From assembly GCA_030692515.1 (NCBI GenBank), contig JAUXZS010000015.1, positions 310,001 through 374,000 on the forward strand: DNA of 64,000 nt. Direction: 5' to 3'. The notes beneath the pieces were generated by a model that saw only the letters and a list, made by a program, of their open reading frames with translations, did no database searches and was not told where the DNA came from. This document shows positions 19,984-28,374 of this stretch, piece after piece. Numbering within the stretch: position 1 is the stretch's first letter; each line of letters begins with the position of its first letter. The translations under genes and the position numbers were made by a program. The DNA is from Bacteroidota bacterium (GTDB lineage Bacteria; Bacteroidota; Bacteroidia; B-17B0; Aurantibacillaceae).

Positions 19984-21585
19984 TTATTTTTTGAACTTCA
20001 AAAGAATGGCTAAAAGCATTAAGAATATTGAAAGAACTACCGAAGAATAAGCAATTAAATCACCAAACATAGAGTATAGTGTGTGCTTATTATTTTTATA
20101 AATATCTTTTTCAATAATGGCTTCTTCCCAATAATTTGTTGCATTAGAAATCTCTCCAAACTCATTAATAAAACAACTAATGCCGGTATTGGCACTTCTT
20201 GCAATTTGTAAACGATTTTCTATTGCCCTGAGGCGGGCATAATTTAAATGTTGAACATGGCCTGGGCTATTGCCCCACCAACCATCATTAGTAATAATAA
20301 AAATTACGTTGGCGTTTTTTCTTACATATTCAGTTACATAATCCGAATAAACACTTTCGTAACAAACTATTGGTGCAATGTTTGTGGATGTATAAGTGTC
20401 GGTCAAAACAGCCCTTTCTGCTTGAATACCTAAGCTTCCAAAAGTACCACCCATTTCAATTGCAAGCCCCTCTAGAGGTTTTAAGAGTGCCGGAAAGGGC
20501 ATTCGCTCAACACCCGGCACCAATTTTGATTTGTGATAAATTTGAACTGAGTCGGCATCTATCTGCATAGCCGTGTTATAAGAATCGTAATAAACTCCGG
20601 CGTCTTGGTAGGGCCTTGCGGTTGCAGAAATAGTATTTTTGTCAGTAAAAAAGCGGTAAGTATCTGCGCCAACCACAATTTTAAGTTTTGGAAATTTACT
20701 AATTAAGCTGTCCCTAAAAATTTGTATAGCTTCATTTTCGTTTAAAATATCTTCATTTAAACCTTGTCCAATAATAAACGTTTCGGGTAAAATTATATAA
20801 TCTGTTTGGTTAGTTACTTTCCCTCTTACTAGATTTAGAAATTTTTCAAATTGTTTTTCAAAATCCATTACAAACTTATCGTTATAGGGGTCGATATTGG
20901 GCTGTACAACTATTATTTTTAATTTATCATTTGGATTAGAAAGCGGTTTTCTTGTCACAAAAATTAAATAAGAAAATAAAATAGGGACAATGACACTTGC
21001 AGCTATTTTTAAAATTGGTTTAGAAATTATTTTTAATGTTGCATTATTTTTAAGAACAGAAAAAATTAAAATGTTTACAAATAAAACCCATAAGGTTCCA
21101 CCCGAAGTGCCAGTGAACTCAAACCATTGTATCCAATTAGTATTAAAAGCAAAAACATTTCCTAATATTAACCAACTCCATGATAGATCCCAAACGGTAT
21201 GCAGAAACTCGTAACCTAACCACAAAGGGATAAGCATCCAAATAGCAAAAGGCTTATTAATTTTATTTTTTAAATTAGAAAAAATAAGAAAAACAATACT
21301 CATAAATAATGAGTTAAAAACAAAGGCCACACAAGCGCCACCAAAAGAGGCAAGACTAACCCACCAAGTGGTTAAAATATTCCAAATAAAAAAAGTGAGA
21401 TAAGTGTAAGCAAATAATTTTAATTTTCGTTTAGGTAAATCAAAACGTTTAGAAATATCATCCTCTAATTGAAGTAAAGGAACAAAAGCAAAAAAGATAA
21501 AAAGCGATAAATGCAAAAGCCAACCTGCGGAAAGTAAAATGGCTGAAGAGAAACTTAAAAGAAGATAATTTACTTTTTTTTGCAT
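19984..21585 (-). CDS. lnt: Apolipoprotein N-acyltransferase
   Basis: Transfers a third acyl chain to the N-terminal cysteine of lipoproteins in the inner membrane. The N-terminal half has several hydrophobic helices; the C-terminal nitrilase domain shows the triad Glu in ILPETFI, Lys in KSKLVPGVERMPF and Cys408 in IVCYESVYSDY (numbering from this start). TNDGWWGNSPGHVQHLNYARLRAIE (quoted in part: NDGWWGNSPGHVQH) is the family's hallmark. I start at ATG 21585 because a TATATTCG box lies 4 nt upstream; an in-frame ATG at 21627 would add 14 residues read through the promoter. Bacteroidota with lipoproteins are expected to use it. Confidence 0.93.
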   Translation of the reverse strand: MQKKVNYLLLSFSSAILLSAGWLLHLSLFIFFAFVPLLQLEDDISKRFDLPKRKLKLFAYTYLTFFIWNILTTWWVSLASFGGACVAFVFNSLFMSIVFLIFSNLKNKINKPFAIWMLIPLWLGYEFLHTVWDLSWSWLILGNVFAFNTNWIQWFEFTGTSGGTLWVLFVNILIFSVLKNNATLKIISKPILKIAASVIVPILFSYLIFVTRKPLSNPNDKLKIIVVQPNIDPYNDKFVMDFEKQFEKFLNLVRGKVTNQTDYIILPETFIIGQGLNEDILNENEAIQIFRDSLISKFPKLKIVVGADTYRFFTDKNTISATARPYQDAGVYYDSYNTAMQIDADSVQIYHKSKLVPGVERMPFPALLKPLEGLAIEMGGTFGSLGIQAERAVLTDTYTSTNIAPIVCYESVYSDYVTEYVRKNANVIFIITNDGWWGNSPGHVQHLNYARLRAIENRLQIARSANTGISCFINEFGEISNATNYWEEAIIEKDIYKNNKHTLYSMFGDLIAYSSVVLSIFLMLLAILLKFKK

Positions 21586-21589
21586 TAGG

Positions 21590-21597
21590 CGAATATA
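21590..21597 (-). promoter_or_regulatory. Predicted -7 box of lnt
   Basis: TATATTCG on the minus strand (21597-21590), 4 nt before the preferred lnt ATG. The same octamer serves the divergent helicase gene at 21686-21693. Confidence 0.45.
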
Positions 21598-21663
21598 CCA
21601 AAATAATAACTTACAGAATTTACTCAAAAGCCTAAAAAATTAGTTAATTCTTAATAAAAAAGA

Positions 21664-21693
21664 TTGTATTTAGTTGCTTTAGCCGTATATTCG
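21664..21693 (+). promoter_or_regulatory. Predicted promoter of the helicase gene
   Basis: TTG at 21664-21666 is followed by 19 nt and TATATTCG at 21686-21693. The ATG is 18 nt further on. It matches TTG-N19-TAnnTTCG. Confidence 0.55.
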
Positions 21694-21710
21694 CAAATTG
21701 CCATTTTTTT

Positions 21711-23225
21711 ATGATTGACGACAAAATAGAAGCATCTGAACCCAGAAAACTTTATCCTTTTCAGGAACAAGCTGTAACAAATATTTTTAATCAGTTGGTA
21801 GAGTTGCCACCCAACGCAAACTTACTTTTTCAACTGCCTACAGGTGGTGGTAAAACAATTATTTTTAGTGAAATCGCAAAGCGGTACATCCAGCAATTTA
21901 AACGCAAGGTGTTAATTTTAACCCATCGTATTGAATTAGGAAAACAAACTTCTGATGTGTTAGCCGAAGTAGGAATAAGTAATAAAGTAATTAACAGCGA
22001 AGTTAAACAACTACCGCATCAAAGCGAATATCAAAGTTTTACAGCTTTGGTTGAAACATTAAATAATCGTTTGCAAGAGAACGACCAATTTTTAGAAGAT
22101 ATTGGTTTAGTGATTGTGGATGAGGCTCATAATAATTCTTTCAGAAAAATATTTCATTATTTTAATGATGTAAATATTTTAGGAGTTACGGCAACACCAT
22201 TAAGTAGTAATAAAAAACTACCCTTGTTTCAAACCTATTCATCATTAATTGTTGGCGAAAGTATTTCGGCTTTAATAGAACAAGGTTTTTTATGTGAAGG
22301 TCAAACTTATTCTTACGATGTTAATTTAAGTTCGTTAAGAGTAGGTAATAATGGCGAATTTACTGTTGGCTCGCATGAGGTCTTGTATACGCAGGCAATT
22401 ATGCAAAGTAAGCTTGTTGAAGCTTATGAAGAAATGGGCAAGGGTACAAAAACTTTAATTTTTAACGCTGGTATTTTAACAAGCAGAGCAGTGTATGAAG
22501 CCTTTAAAAAGAAGGGTTACCCAGTTAGACATTTAGATAGCACCTTTAGTGATAAAGAGCGCGTTGAAACTTTAGAATGGTTTAGAAAAACAAAAGACGG
22601 CGTGCTAACGTCGGTGAGTATTTTAACTACAGGCTTTGACGAGCCTGAAGTAGAAACCATTATTTTAAATCGCGCTACAAAATCATTAACACTTTATCAT
22701 CAAATGATTGGTAGAGGTAGTCGTATTTTACCTACCAAAAAAACATTTAAAATTATTGATCTCGGAAATAATTCTAGGAGATTTAATTTATGGCAATATC
22801 CAATTGATTGGAAACATGTTTTTGTTGCGCCGCATTTATATTTAGAGCATAGATATAAAGATGAATGGAACTATGAGTTAGAGAATGATTATGATATGCC
22901 TCCTGAAATAAAGGAGCGTTTCTTAAATTCTAGTGCAGAAGCATTTATTGTACGCGACCGTTATAATATGGCTATAAGAAAGGGGCATAAACCACAAACT
23001 GTTTTAGATCAAAGTTTAGAAGACCATTTTGCACGTATAAAAGATAATGCCTCTGATTTTGATGAAGCCTTAGAGCTTTTTAATTTATTAGGAGAAGAAA
23101 TGAAATATAGGGTAAGACAATACGGAAAATGTATTAACTCTACAAATAACCATACAGATTGGCAGTGTCAAACTTACGGAAGTAAATTGCGCCGAAGAAT
23201 AATGACTTTCTACGCCGAATCATGA
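21711..23225 (+). CDS. DEAD/DEAH-box (SF2, ResIII-like) helicase
   Basis: An ATP-dependent nucleic-acid translocase of superfamily 2. Motif I is LPTGGGKT (Lys48), motif II DEAH in VIVDEAHN (about residue 136), motif III VTATP, and in the second RecA domain SILTTGFDEPEV and HQMIGRGSRI (motif VI). The C-terminal third (about 370-504) is a separate helical part without a motif that I know. There are 504 residues and no nuclease or methylase domain, so it is not a restriction subunit by itself. It is coupled by an ATGA overlap to a small membrane protein. Biological role unknown. Confidence 0.85.
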   Translation: MIDDKIEASEPRKLYPFQEQAVTNIFNQLVELPPNANLLFQLPTGGGKTIIFSEIAKRYIQQFKRKVLILTHRIELGKQTSDVLAEVGISNKVINSEVKQLPHQSEYQSFTALVETLNNRLQENDQFLEDIGLVIVDEAHNNSFRKIFHYFNDVNILGVTATPLSSNKKLPLFQTYSSLIVGESISALIEQGFLCEGQTYSYDVNLSSLRVGNNGEFTVGSHEVLYTQAIMQSKLVEAYEEMGKGTKTLIFNAGILTSRAVYEAFKKKGYPVRHLDSTFSDKERVETLEWFRKTKDGVLTSVSILTTGFDEPEVETIILNRATKSLTLYHQMIGRGSRILPTKKTFKIIDLGNNSRRFNLWQYPIDWKHVFVAPHLYLEHRYKDEWNYELENDYDMPPEIKERFLNSSAEAFIVRDRYNMAIRKGHKPQTVLDQSLEDHFARIKDNASDFDEALELFNLLGEEMKYRVRQYGKCINSTNNHTDWQCQTYGSKLRRRIMTFYAES

Positions 23226-23488
23226 GCCACAGATTAGTTTATAAAATTTTAGGATACCTTTCAATCTTAATTGGATTTGCTGCTGCCTTATCAATTTACA
23301 AAATTCAATTTGCTTTTTATGGTATTGCTTTAGGTCTTTTAGGCTTTATTGTTTCTGGAATAAATATTTTTTTAAATATGAAATATTATTCTGATGAAGA
23401 AAAATATCCAAAAGGATATATCGGAATGCTGTTAAGCTCTTTACCAGTATTGTTTATGCTTTTTGTGATAATGAAGAATAGGCATTAA
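23222..23488 (+). CDS. Small membrane protein
   Basis: An 88-residue protein with three hydrophobic segments (about 7-25, 30-50 and 66-84) separated by short charged loops (YYSDEEKYPKGY). Its ATG overlaps the helicase stop (ATGA), so its translation is probably coupled to it. I do not recognise the family. Confidence 0.65.
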   Translation: MSHRLVYKILGYLSILIGFAAALSIYKIQFAFYGIALGLLGFIVSGINIFLNMKYYSDEEKYPKGYIGMLLSSLPVLFMLFVIMKNRH

Positions 23489-23500
23489 TTCTATTTCTAA

Positions 23501-23656
23501 ACCACATAGATACATATACAAAATTATGTCTATAAACTCAAGAAAATTAGATTTTACATAGCTTTTTCGTCATAAGACGAAGAAAATACTATGATTTCTT
23601 TTTTCAGTAAATTTTTTTGTAATTCTATAACACAACTATGTTTCTATGTGTTTATT
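23501..23656. repeat. Intergenic element with imperfect terminal inverted repeats
   Basis: The left end AACCACATAGATACATA (from about 23500) is the near complement of the right end CTATGTTTCTATGTGTTTA (about 23637-23655), allowing one insertion and a few changes. A small perfect hairpin, TTCGTC-ATAA-GACGAA, lies inside near 23566-23581. It fills the gap between two convergent genes, has no coding potential, and resembles a MITE-like dispersed repeat. Confidence 0.5.
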
Positions 23657-23668
23657 TTTTTGTTGGCA

Positions 23669-24637
23669 TTAAGCCCAAGCAATATCTTTCTTTAATAGAT
23701 TTAAAGTTTTTTCTTCTTCCGAATTTTTTTCCGTTTTAAAATCGTATTCCCAACCGGCAATTTTCGGAAGGCTCATTAAAATAGATTCAACTCTACCATT
23801 GGTCTCTAATCCAAACTTAGTACCCTTATCGTAAATTAAATTAAATTCAACATAACGCCCACGACGTAAAAGCTGCCATTGTTTATTTTTTTCGGTGAAG
23901 GATTTGTTTTTATTTCTGTTTATTAATTCAACATAAATGGGTGCAAAAGCCTGCCCAACATCTTGCCAAAATGCAAAGTTTTTTTCAAAACTCATCCGAT
24001 AGCTATCGGATTCCGAATCGGTATTTAATCTGTCAAAAAATATTCCGCCAATGCCCCTTGTTTCTTTTCTGTGATTAATGTAAAAATAATCATCAGCCCA
24101 TTTCTTAAATTTAGAATAATAATTTAAGTTGTGTTTATCACACACTTTTTTTAATTGGGTATGAAAAAATTTAGCGTCGTTTTCAAAAATATAATGTGGG
24201 GTTAAATCAATCCCTCCCCCTAGCCATTTCACGCCACCATCCCCGCCTGCGCGGGCAGGCATTTCAAAATACCGAATGTTCATGTGAATAATTGGCACCA
24301 TAGGGTTTTTTGGATGAATAACAATAGACACGCCTGTGGCAAAAAACTGCGGCTTTAATTTCGTCTCGTTACTTTGTAAATTGGAAGTAGAAGAAGAGTG
24401 TTCTTTTTCATTAAATAAAAAATCAGGGGCATCGCCGCTAACCGCACTAAATAAAACGCCGCCCTTTTCAATTACATTACCTTCTTTAATAATTCGCGTT
24501 CTACCGCCACCGCCTTCATTTCGTATCCAGTTTTCTTCTTCAAATTTAGCGGCTCCGTCGGCTTGTTCAAGTGAATTACAAATAGAGTCTTGCAAATTTT
24601 TTAACCAATCAGTAATGGTTTCTTTATTTATTTCCAT
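23669..24637 (-). CDS. hemF: Oxygen-dependent coproporphyrinogen III oxidase
   Basis: Uses oxygen to decarboxylate coproporphyrinogen III to protoporphyrinogen IX in haem synthesis; cytoplasmic. Hallmarks are KFEEENWIRNEGGGGRTR near the N-terminus, IHMNIRYFE, WLGGGIDLTPHYIFEND, the RGIGGIFFDRLN block, and RRGRYVEFNLIYDKGTKFGL. At 322 residues it is longer than the E. coli enzyme (299). Part of the surplus is encoded by two palindromes: residues 126-134 (MPARAGGDG) and 210-214 (SDSYR). The start overlaps the end of the LysM gene by 10 nt. Confidence 0.94.
   Translation of the reverse strand: MEINKETITDWLKNLQDSICNSLEQADGAAKFEEENWIRNEGGGGRTRIIKEGNVIEKGGVLFSAVSGDAPDFLFNEKEHSSSTSNLQSNETKLKPQFFATGVSIVIHPKNPMVPIIHMNIRYFEMPARAGGDGGVKWLGGGIDLTPHYIFENDAKFFHTQLKKVCDKHNLNYYSKFKKWADDYFYINHRKETRGIGGIFFDRLNTDSESDSYRMSFEKNFAFWQDVGQAFAPIYVELINRNKNKSFTEKNKQWQLLRRGRYVEFNLIYDKGTKFGLETNGRVESILMSLPKIAGWEYDFKTEKNSEEEKTLNLLKKDIAWA
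23994..24011. repeat. 18-bp palindrome inside hemF
   Basis: ATCCGATAGCTATCGGAT is a perfect palindrome within the hemF frame, coding SDSYR at residues 210-214. Its inner 14 bases equal the intergenic palindrome at 5638-5651. Confidence 0.75.
24242..24260. repeat. GC-rich overlapping hairpins inside hemF
   Basis: CCCGCCTGCGCGGGCAGGC can fold in two ways: CCCGC with GCGGG (loop CTGC), or GCCTGC with GCAGGC (loop GCGG). The stretch is far more GC-rich than its surroundings and encodes residues PARAGG of HemF. From memory it resembles a palindrome dispersed in other Bacteroidota genomes. Confidence 0.65.
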
Positions 24638-26310
24638 CCTGTTTTTTGAAGTTGGTAATTATTATATTTGAAAATAAATACTCCACGGTTATCAAAACCT
24701 GTTGTGTTATCTGGTCTATAAAATTTAAATCGTAAATAATCTGTTTCTTGTGTAAGATTGTTTAGGGTAAAAATAAAATCTGGCCCCCATTCTTTTAAAT
24801 TTTTTAAATAATAATTTGCAATATCGTGTCCAATAAAATAAAATTCTGTTGGGTATGATTCCTGAATTTTTTTGTAGTGCTCAACCGAGGCAGCGTTAGG
24901 GGTAGCACTAATATTGTATTGATGTGGAAAGGTAAAACTTAAAAGGTTTAAATATTCTTGGTCAATATTATCTAATGTACTAGTGTTTTGCCAGCCACAT
25001 AAAACAAAATCTTTTTTATCTGAAAATATTGCTAATTGTGTTGTAAAGTCGGCAATAAAAACTTGATTTGTGCTTAAAGTAACAACTACGTTTTTAGCGT
25101 TTGGTGTGTATCCGCTTTTGATTCCATCAAGGCCTTTTACAATCGTAATTGTGTCTTTATTAGATTTACCTAATAGTTTTTGCTTTTCATTATAATATTT
25201 TTTAAAAGCATTTATATAAGCAATTTCTTTTTTGTCTTTTTGAAAAGGAGAAACTAAAAATATTTTCGCGTTATTTTTCACCAAAGAATCGATACAATAA
25301 TCTGCAAGACTTTCTAGTAAAGTATATTGAGAGGGATTAGTTTTTGATGCATAGGCATTATTAAACAACATTTTATTTTGTTGTGTGATGGGGGTAATAA
25401 TTGGTATGCTTAACTCTTTTGCTCTATGTGCAATAGTTTTGAAGCCATTTGCATATAGAGGCCCAAAAATAAAATCGATTTGTTTTGTTTTTAAATCACT
25501 TATGAGTTGAGAATGATTTAAAGAATCTTTATCATCTTCATCATATAATTCTAAATTTATTTCAAAATCTTTTGTAGTTAATGAGTCTACTGCATTTTTA
25601 AATCCTAAATAAAAATCAAGCGCATAAGCGGAAACAAATGGAAAGCTTGATTTTGATTTTGCAAGACTAACCATATCCAAAGCTAGAGTTTGATCTAATT
25701 TAAAAGGAAGAATTAAAGCAACATTGTACTTTGGTTTAAAAGATTTAGAAATTACTTTTGCCTTACTTGTGTCAATACTTACTATTGTAGTTGCCGTTTC
25801 AAATGCTTCTTTTACATTTTTACGTTTATTTTTTTCGCCAATAGCAATCAATTGCCCTTCTTTTAGGCCTTGAGAAATACTAGGGTTGTAAGCGGTTAAT
25901 TGTGCTTGTGTTAAATTAAATTTTTTGGTAATTGAATAAACAGTTTCGCCTTTTGAGATGCGATAAGTAAAATATTTTAGTGTATCTACTTCATTTAAAG
26001 CCTGCGTATTTGTTGCTACTGCTGTAGTTGCTGTTTTAACTGCAGTTGCACCAGTTGGAATTTTTATTTCTTGACTAGCTTTAACGCCAGCTTTTAATTC
26101 AGGATTAACGTTGTAAATATCCTCTAAACTAACGTTGTATAATTTTGAAACGGAATATAAGCTTTGTCCTTTTTCAACTGTATGGATATAATATGTTTTA
26201 CCATCTATTGTTTGAATGTTGGATGATTTTGTTTGCGCAAAAAAGATAAACGATGCAAGACACAGGATGCAAGACAAGCAATATTTATTAATCGTATTTT
26301 TTATTATCAT
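24628..26310 (-). CDS. LysM-domain protein fused to a periplasmic-binding-protein-like domain
   Basis: A 560-residue exported protein. A signal peptide (about 1-25, ending IFFAQ) is followed by two LysM peptidoglycan-binding modules (about 42-86, YYIHTVEKGQSLYSVSKLY; about 112-158, TYRISKGETVYSITKKFNL). Residues from about 190 to the end form a region like type-1 periplasmic binding proteins: KYNVALILPFKLD, IDFIFGPLYANGFK, IPIITPITQQNKMLF, FYFIGHDIANYYLKN. Such fusions are widespread in Bacteroidota and their ligand is unknown. It is probably anchored to peptidoglycan in the periplasm. It lies between guaA and hemF on the same strand and overlaps hemF by 10 nt. Confidence 0.8.
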   Translation of the reverse strand: MIIKNTINKYCLSCILCLASFIFFAQTKSSNIQTIDGKTYYIHTVEKGQSLYSVSKLYNVSLEDIYNVNPELKAGVKASQEIKIPTGATAVKTATTAVATNTQALNEVDTLKYFTYRISKGETVYSITKKFNLTQAQLTAYNPSISQGLKEGQLIAIGEKNKRKNVKEAFETATTIVSIDTSKAKVISKSFKPKYNVALILPFKLDQTLALDMVSLAKSKSSFPFVSAYALDFYLGFKNAVDSLTTKDFEINLELYDEDDKDSLNHSQLISDLKTKQIDFIFGPLYANGFKTIAHRAKELSIPIITPITQQNKMLFNNAYASKTNPSQYTLLESLADYCIDSLVKNNAKIFLVSPFQKDKKEIAYINAFKKYYNEKQKLLGKSNKDTITIVKGLDGIKSGYTPNAKNVVVTLSTNQVFIADFTTQLAIFSDKKDFVLCGWQNTSTLDNIDQEYLNLLSFTFPHQYNISATPNAASVEHYKKIQESYPTEFYFIGHDIANYYLKNLKEWGPDFIFTLNNLTQETDYLRFKFYRPDNTTGFDNRGVFIFKYNNYQLQKTGWK

Positions 26311-26352
26311 TAATCCTAAATCCTAATTCTTATATCAAAAATCTTAAATTGA

Positions 26353-27882
26353 TTATTCCCATTCAATAGTTGCTGGTGGCTTAGAGCTTATATCGTAAAC
26401 TACTCTATTTACTCCTTTAACTTTGTTGATGATTTCGTTACTTATAGTTGCTAAAAACTCATATGGTAAATGACACCAATCAGCAGTCATGCCATCTGTT
26501 GATGACACAGCTCTTAGTGCTACAGCGTTTTCATAAGTTCTCTCATCGCCCATAACACCAACGCTTTGGACGTTAAGTAATATTGCGCCTGCTTGCCAAA
26601 CATCGTTATACAAGTTGTTAGATTTTAAACCATCAATATAAATGGCATCTACCTCTTGTAAGATTGTTACTTTTTCTTCTGTAACATCTCCCAAAATACG
26701 AATCCCTAAGCCTGGTCCAGGGAAAGGATGACGATTTAAAATATTTTCATCTAAACCTAAAGTCTTACCAACACGTCTTACTTCATCTTTAAACAAAGCA
26801 CGCAAGGGCTCTACTATTTTTAATTTCATATAATCAGGTAAGCCGCCAACATTATGATGAGACTTAATTGTTGCCGAAGGACCGTTTACAGAAACGCTTT
26901 CAATAACATCAGGATAAATGGTTCCTTGACCAAGCCATTTGGCATCTTTATCTAATTTTGATTCTCTATCAAACACATCAATAAAAACTTTTCCAATTGC
27001 TTTTCGTTTTCCTTCAGGGTCTGATATGCCTTTTAGTGCTGAATAAAATTCTTTTTTTGCATTAACACCTTTTACATTTAAACCCATGTGTTTATAAGAA
27101 TCTAAAACACTTTCGAATTCGTTTTTACGCAATAAACCATTATCTACAAAAATGCAATGTAAATTTGTTCCAATTGCTTTATGCAATAATATTGCAGCAA
27201 CACTACTATCAACACCACCCGATAAGCCTAAAATAACTTTATCGTTACCAAGTTGTTTTTTTAAATCTGCAATGCTTGTTTCTACAAATGATGCGGGAGT
27301 CCAGCTACCTATGCAACCACAAATATCGTAAACAAAGTTTTTTAATAGTTGAGCGCCTTCTGTAGAGTGATAAACTTCGGGATGAAATTGAATGCCAAAT
27401 GTTTCTTCTCCATTGATACAAAACCCTGCAACCTTTACATCTTTAGTGCTTGCAATAATTTTAAAATTATCGGGCGTTTTAAGTATGGTGTCTGCATGGC
27501 TCATCCATACTTGAGAGTTATTACTAATTGATTTAAATAGAGGGTTGTTATCATCCACAAAACTTAAGTTCGCTCTACCATATTCTCGAGAACTTGATTT
27601 GCCAACTTCACCATCATAAAAATGTGCTAAGTATTGTGCGCCATAGCAAACTCCTAATAGTGGTAATTTACCTTTTATGTTTGATAAATCGGGTTTTGGC
27701 GGGTCTTGCTGCCGAACGCTGTGGGGGCTGCCAGATAAGATAACCCCTTTTATATTTGCTGTTATTTCGGGAACTTTATTGTAAGGATGAATTTCACAAT
27801 AAACGTTTAACTCGCGTAAACGACGGGCAATAAGCTGTGTATATTGTGAACCAAAATCTAAGATTAGGATTTGTTCTTGCAT
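26353..27882 (-). CDS. guaA: GMP synthase (glutamine-hydrolysing)
   Basis: Amidates XMP to GMP in purine synthesis; cytoplasmic. The N-terminal class-I glutamine amidotransferase domain has its nucleophile in LLGVCYGAQ (Cys79) and FHPEVYHS for the His/Glu pair; the ATP-pyrophosphatase loop is [13 protein letters not shown] (about 219-231), and the dimerisation domain ends in KPPATIEWE, the family C-terminus. The length of 509 residues is normal. The ATG at 27882 is chosen over an in-frame TTG at 27891, which is the last three bases of a TATTTTTG box. Confidence 0.97.
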   Translation of the reverse strand: MQEQILILDFGSQYTQLIARRLRELNVYCEIHPYNKVPEITANIKGVILSGSPHSVRQQDPPKPDLSNIKGKLPLLGVCYGAQYLAHFYDGEVGKSSSREYGRANLSFVDDNNPLFKSISNNSQVWMSHADTILKTPDNFKIIASTKDVKVAGFCINGEETFGIQFHPEVYHSTEGAQLLKNFVYDICGCIGSWTPASFVETSIADLKKQLGNDKVILGLSGGVDSSVAAILLHKAIGTNLHCIFVDNGLLRKNEFESVLDSYKHMGLNVKGVNAKKEFYSALKGISDPEGKRKAIGKVFIDVFDRESKLDKDAKWLGQGTIYPDVIESVSVNGPSATIKSHHNVGGLPDYMKLKIVEPLRALFKDEVRRVGKTLGLDENILNRHPFPGPGLGIRILGDVTEEKVTILQEVDAIYIDGLKSNNLYNDVWQAGAILLNVQSVGVMGDERTYENAVALRAVSSTDGMTADWCHLPYEFLATISNEIINKVKGVNRVVYDISSKPPATIEWE

Positions 27883-27888
27883 AGATAG

Positions 27889-27896
27889 CAAAAATA
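27889..27896 (-). promoter_or_regulatory. Predicted -7 box of guaA
   Basis: TATTTTTG (27896-27889, minus strand) ends 6 nt before the guaA ATG, implying a leader of a few bases at most. The -33 element is unclear. Confidence 0.5.
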
Positions 27897-27966
27897 CAAT
27901 TTAATTTTACTCAGTAGGGCTTAGAAACAAAGGGTTAAACATTATTTAAGAAAAATGCTTAGTTTT

Positions 27967-27996
27967 TTTGTAGAACTTAAAATTTATGTATATTTG
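27967..27996 (+). promoter_or_regulatory. Predicted promoter of tRNA-Pro
   Basis: TTTG (27967-27970), 18 nt, then TATATTTG (27989-27996), about 30 nt upstream of the tRNA. Good match to the Bacteroidota consensus. Confidence 0.65.
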
Positions 27997-28027
27997 CACT
28001 CTCAAAATTTTTGAGATACGCTTACTT

Positions 28028-28101
28028 CGGGGTGTAGCGTAGCCCGGTATCGCGCCTGCTTTGGGAGCAGGAGGTCGTCAGTTCGAATCTGGCCACCCCG
28101 A
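28028..28101 (+). tRNA. tRNA-Pro (anticodon TGG)
   Basis: A complete cloverleaf: acceptor CGGGGTG (28028-28034) pairs with CACCCCG ending at 28100, discriminator A at 28101. The anticodon arm CCTGC-TTTGGGA-GCAGG gives TGG for proline, and the T-loop GTTCGAATC is standard. CCA is not encoded. The 3' half lies directly before a tyrosine recombinase gene, a usual integration site. Confidence 0.96.
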
Positions 28102-28127
28102 CAATATCACAATCAAACAAAATCAAA

Positions 28128-28162
28128 AGCCTGTAAAACTCCCATTTTACGGGCTTTTTTGT
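28128..28162 (+). terminator. Terminator after tRNA-Pro
   Basis: AGCCTGTAAAA (28128-28138) and TTTTACGGGCT (28145-28155) form an 11-bp stem with one T-G pair and a 6-nt loop, followed by a T-run. Confidence 0.9.
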
Positions 28163-28237
28163 TTTTCACCACTTCATTTTATATCAAAAAACTCCATTAT
28201 TCGCGTGACCAAATCGGTGGCCAATTCATTTTTTTTG

Positions 28238-28350
28238 AATTTGGACACCTGAAAGCGAAAACCCTTTATTACCAAGGGGTTTGATGCATATTGGTGTGCC
28301 GTTGTGAAAAAGTTTGACGGTAAATTTGTGCCCATTCTGGTGTCCAAATT
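28238..28350. repeat. 12-bp inverted repeats flanking the integrase promoter
   Basis: AATTTGGACACC (28238-28249) and its exact complement GGTGTCCAAATT (28339-28350) are 89 nt apart, between the tRNA terminator and the integrase start. A third, imperfect relative, GGTGGCCAATTCA, lies at 28216-28228 in the second orientation. Possible recombinase arm sites or operators; nothing else explains the conservation. Confidence 0.55.
28321..28328 (+). promoter_or_regulatory. Possible -7 box of the integrase gene
   Basis: TAAATTTG matches TAnnTTTG and lies between the two arms of the 28238/28339 inverted repeat. The upstream TTG at 28302 is only 16 nt away, so the -33 fit is poor. Confidence 0.4.
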
Positions 28351-28374
28351 ATCAACTTTTTAAAACACAGAAAA

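Noticed and set aside
21711-23225. Restriction-modification or phage-defence system around the helicase
   Set aside because: There is no methylase, nuclease or specificity gene beside it; the only coupled gene is a small membrane protein.
28061-28252. Open reading frame overlapping the tRNA-Pro gene
   Set aside because: It reads through the 3' half of the tRNA and its terminator and has no recognisable protein features.
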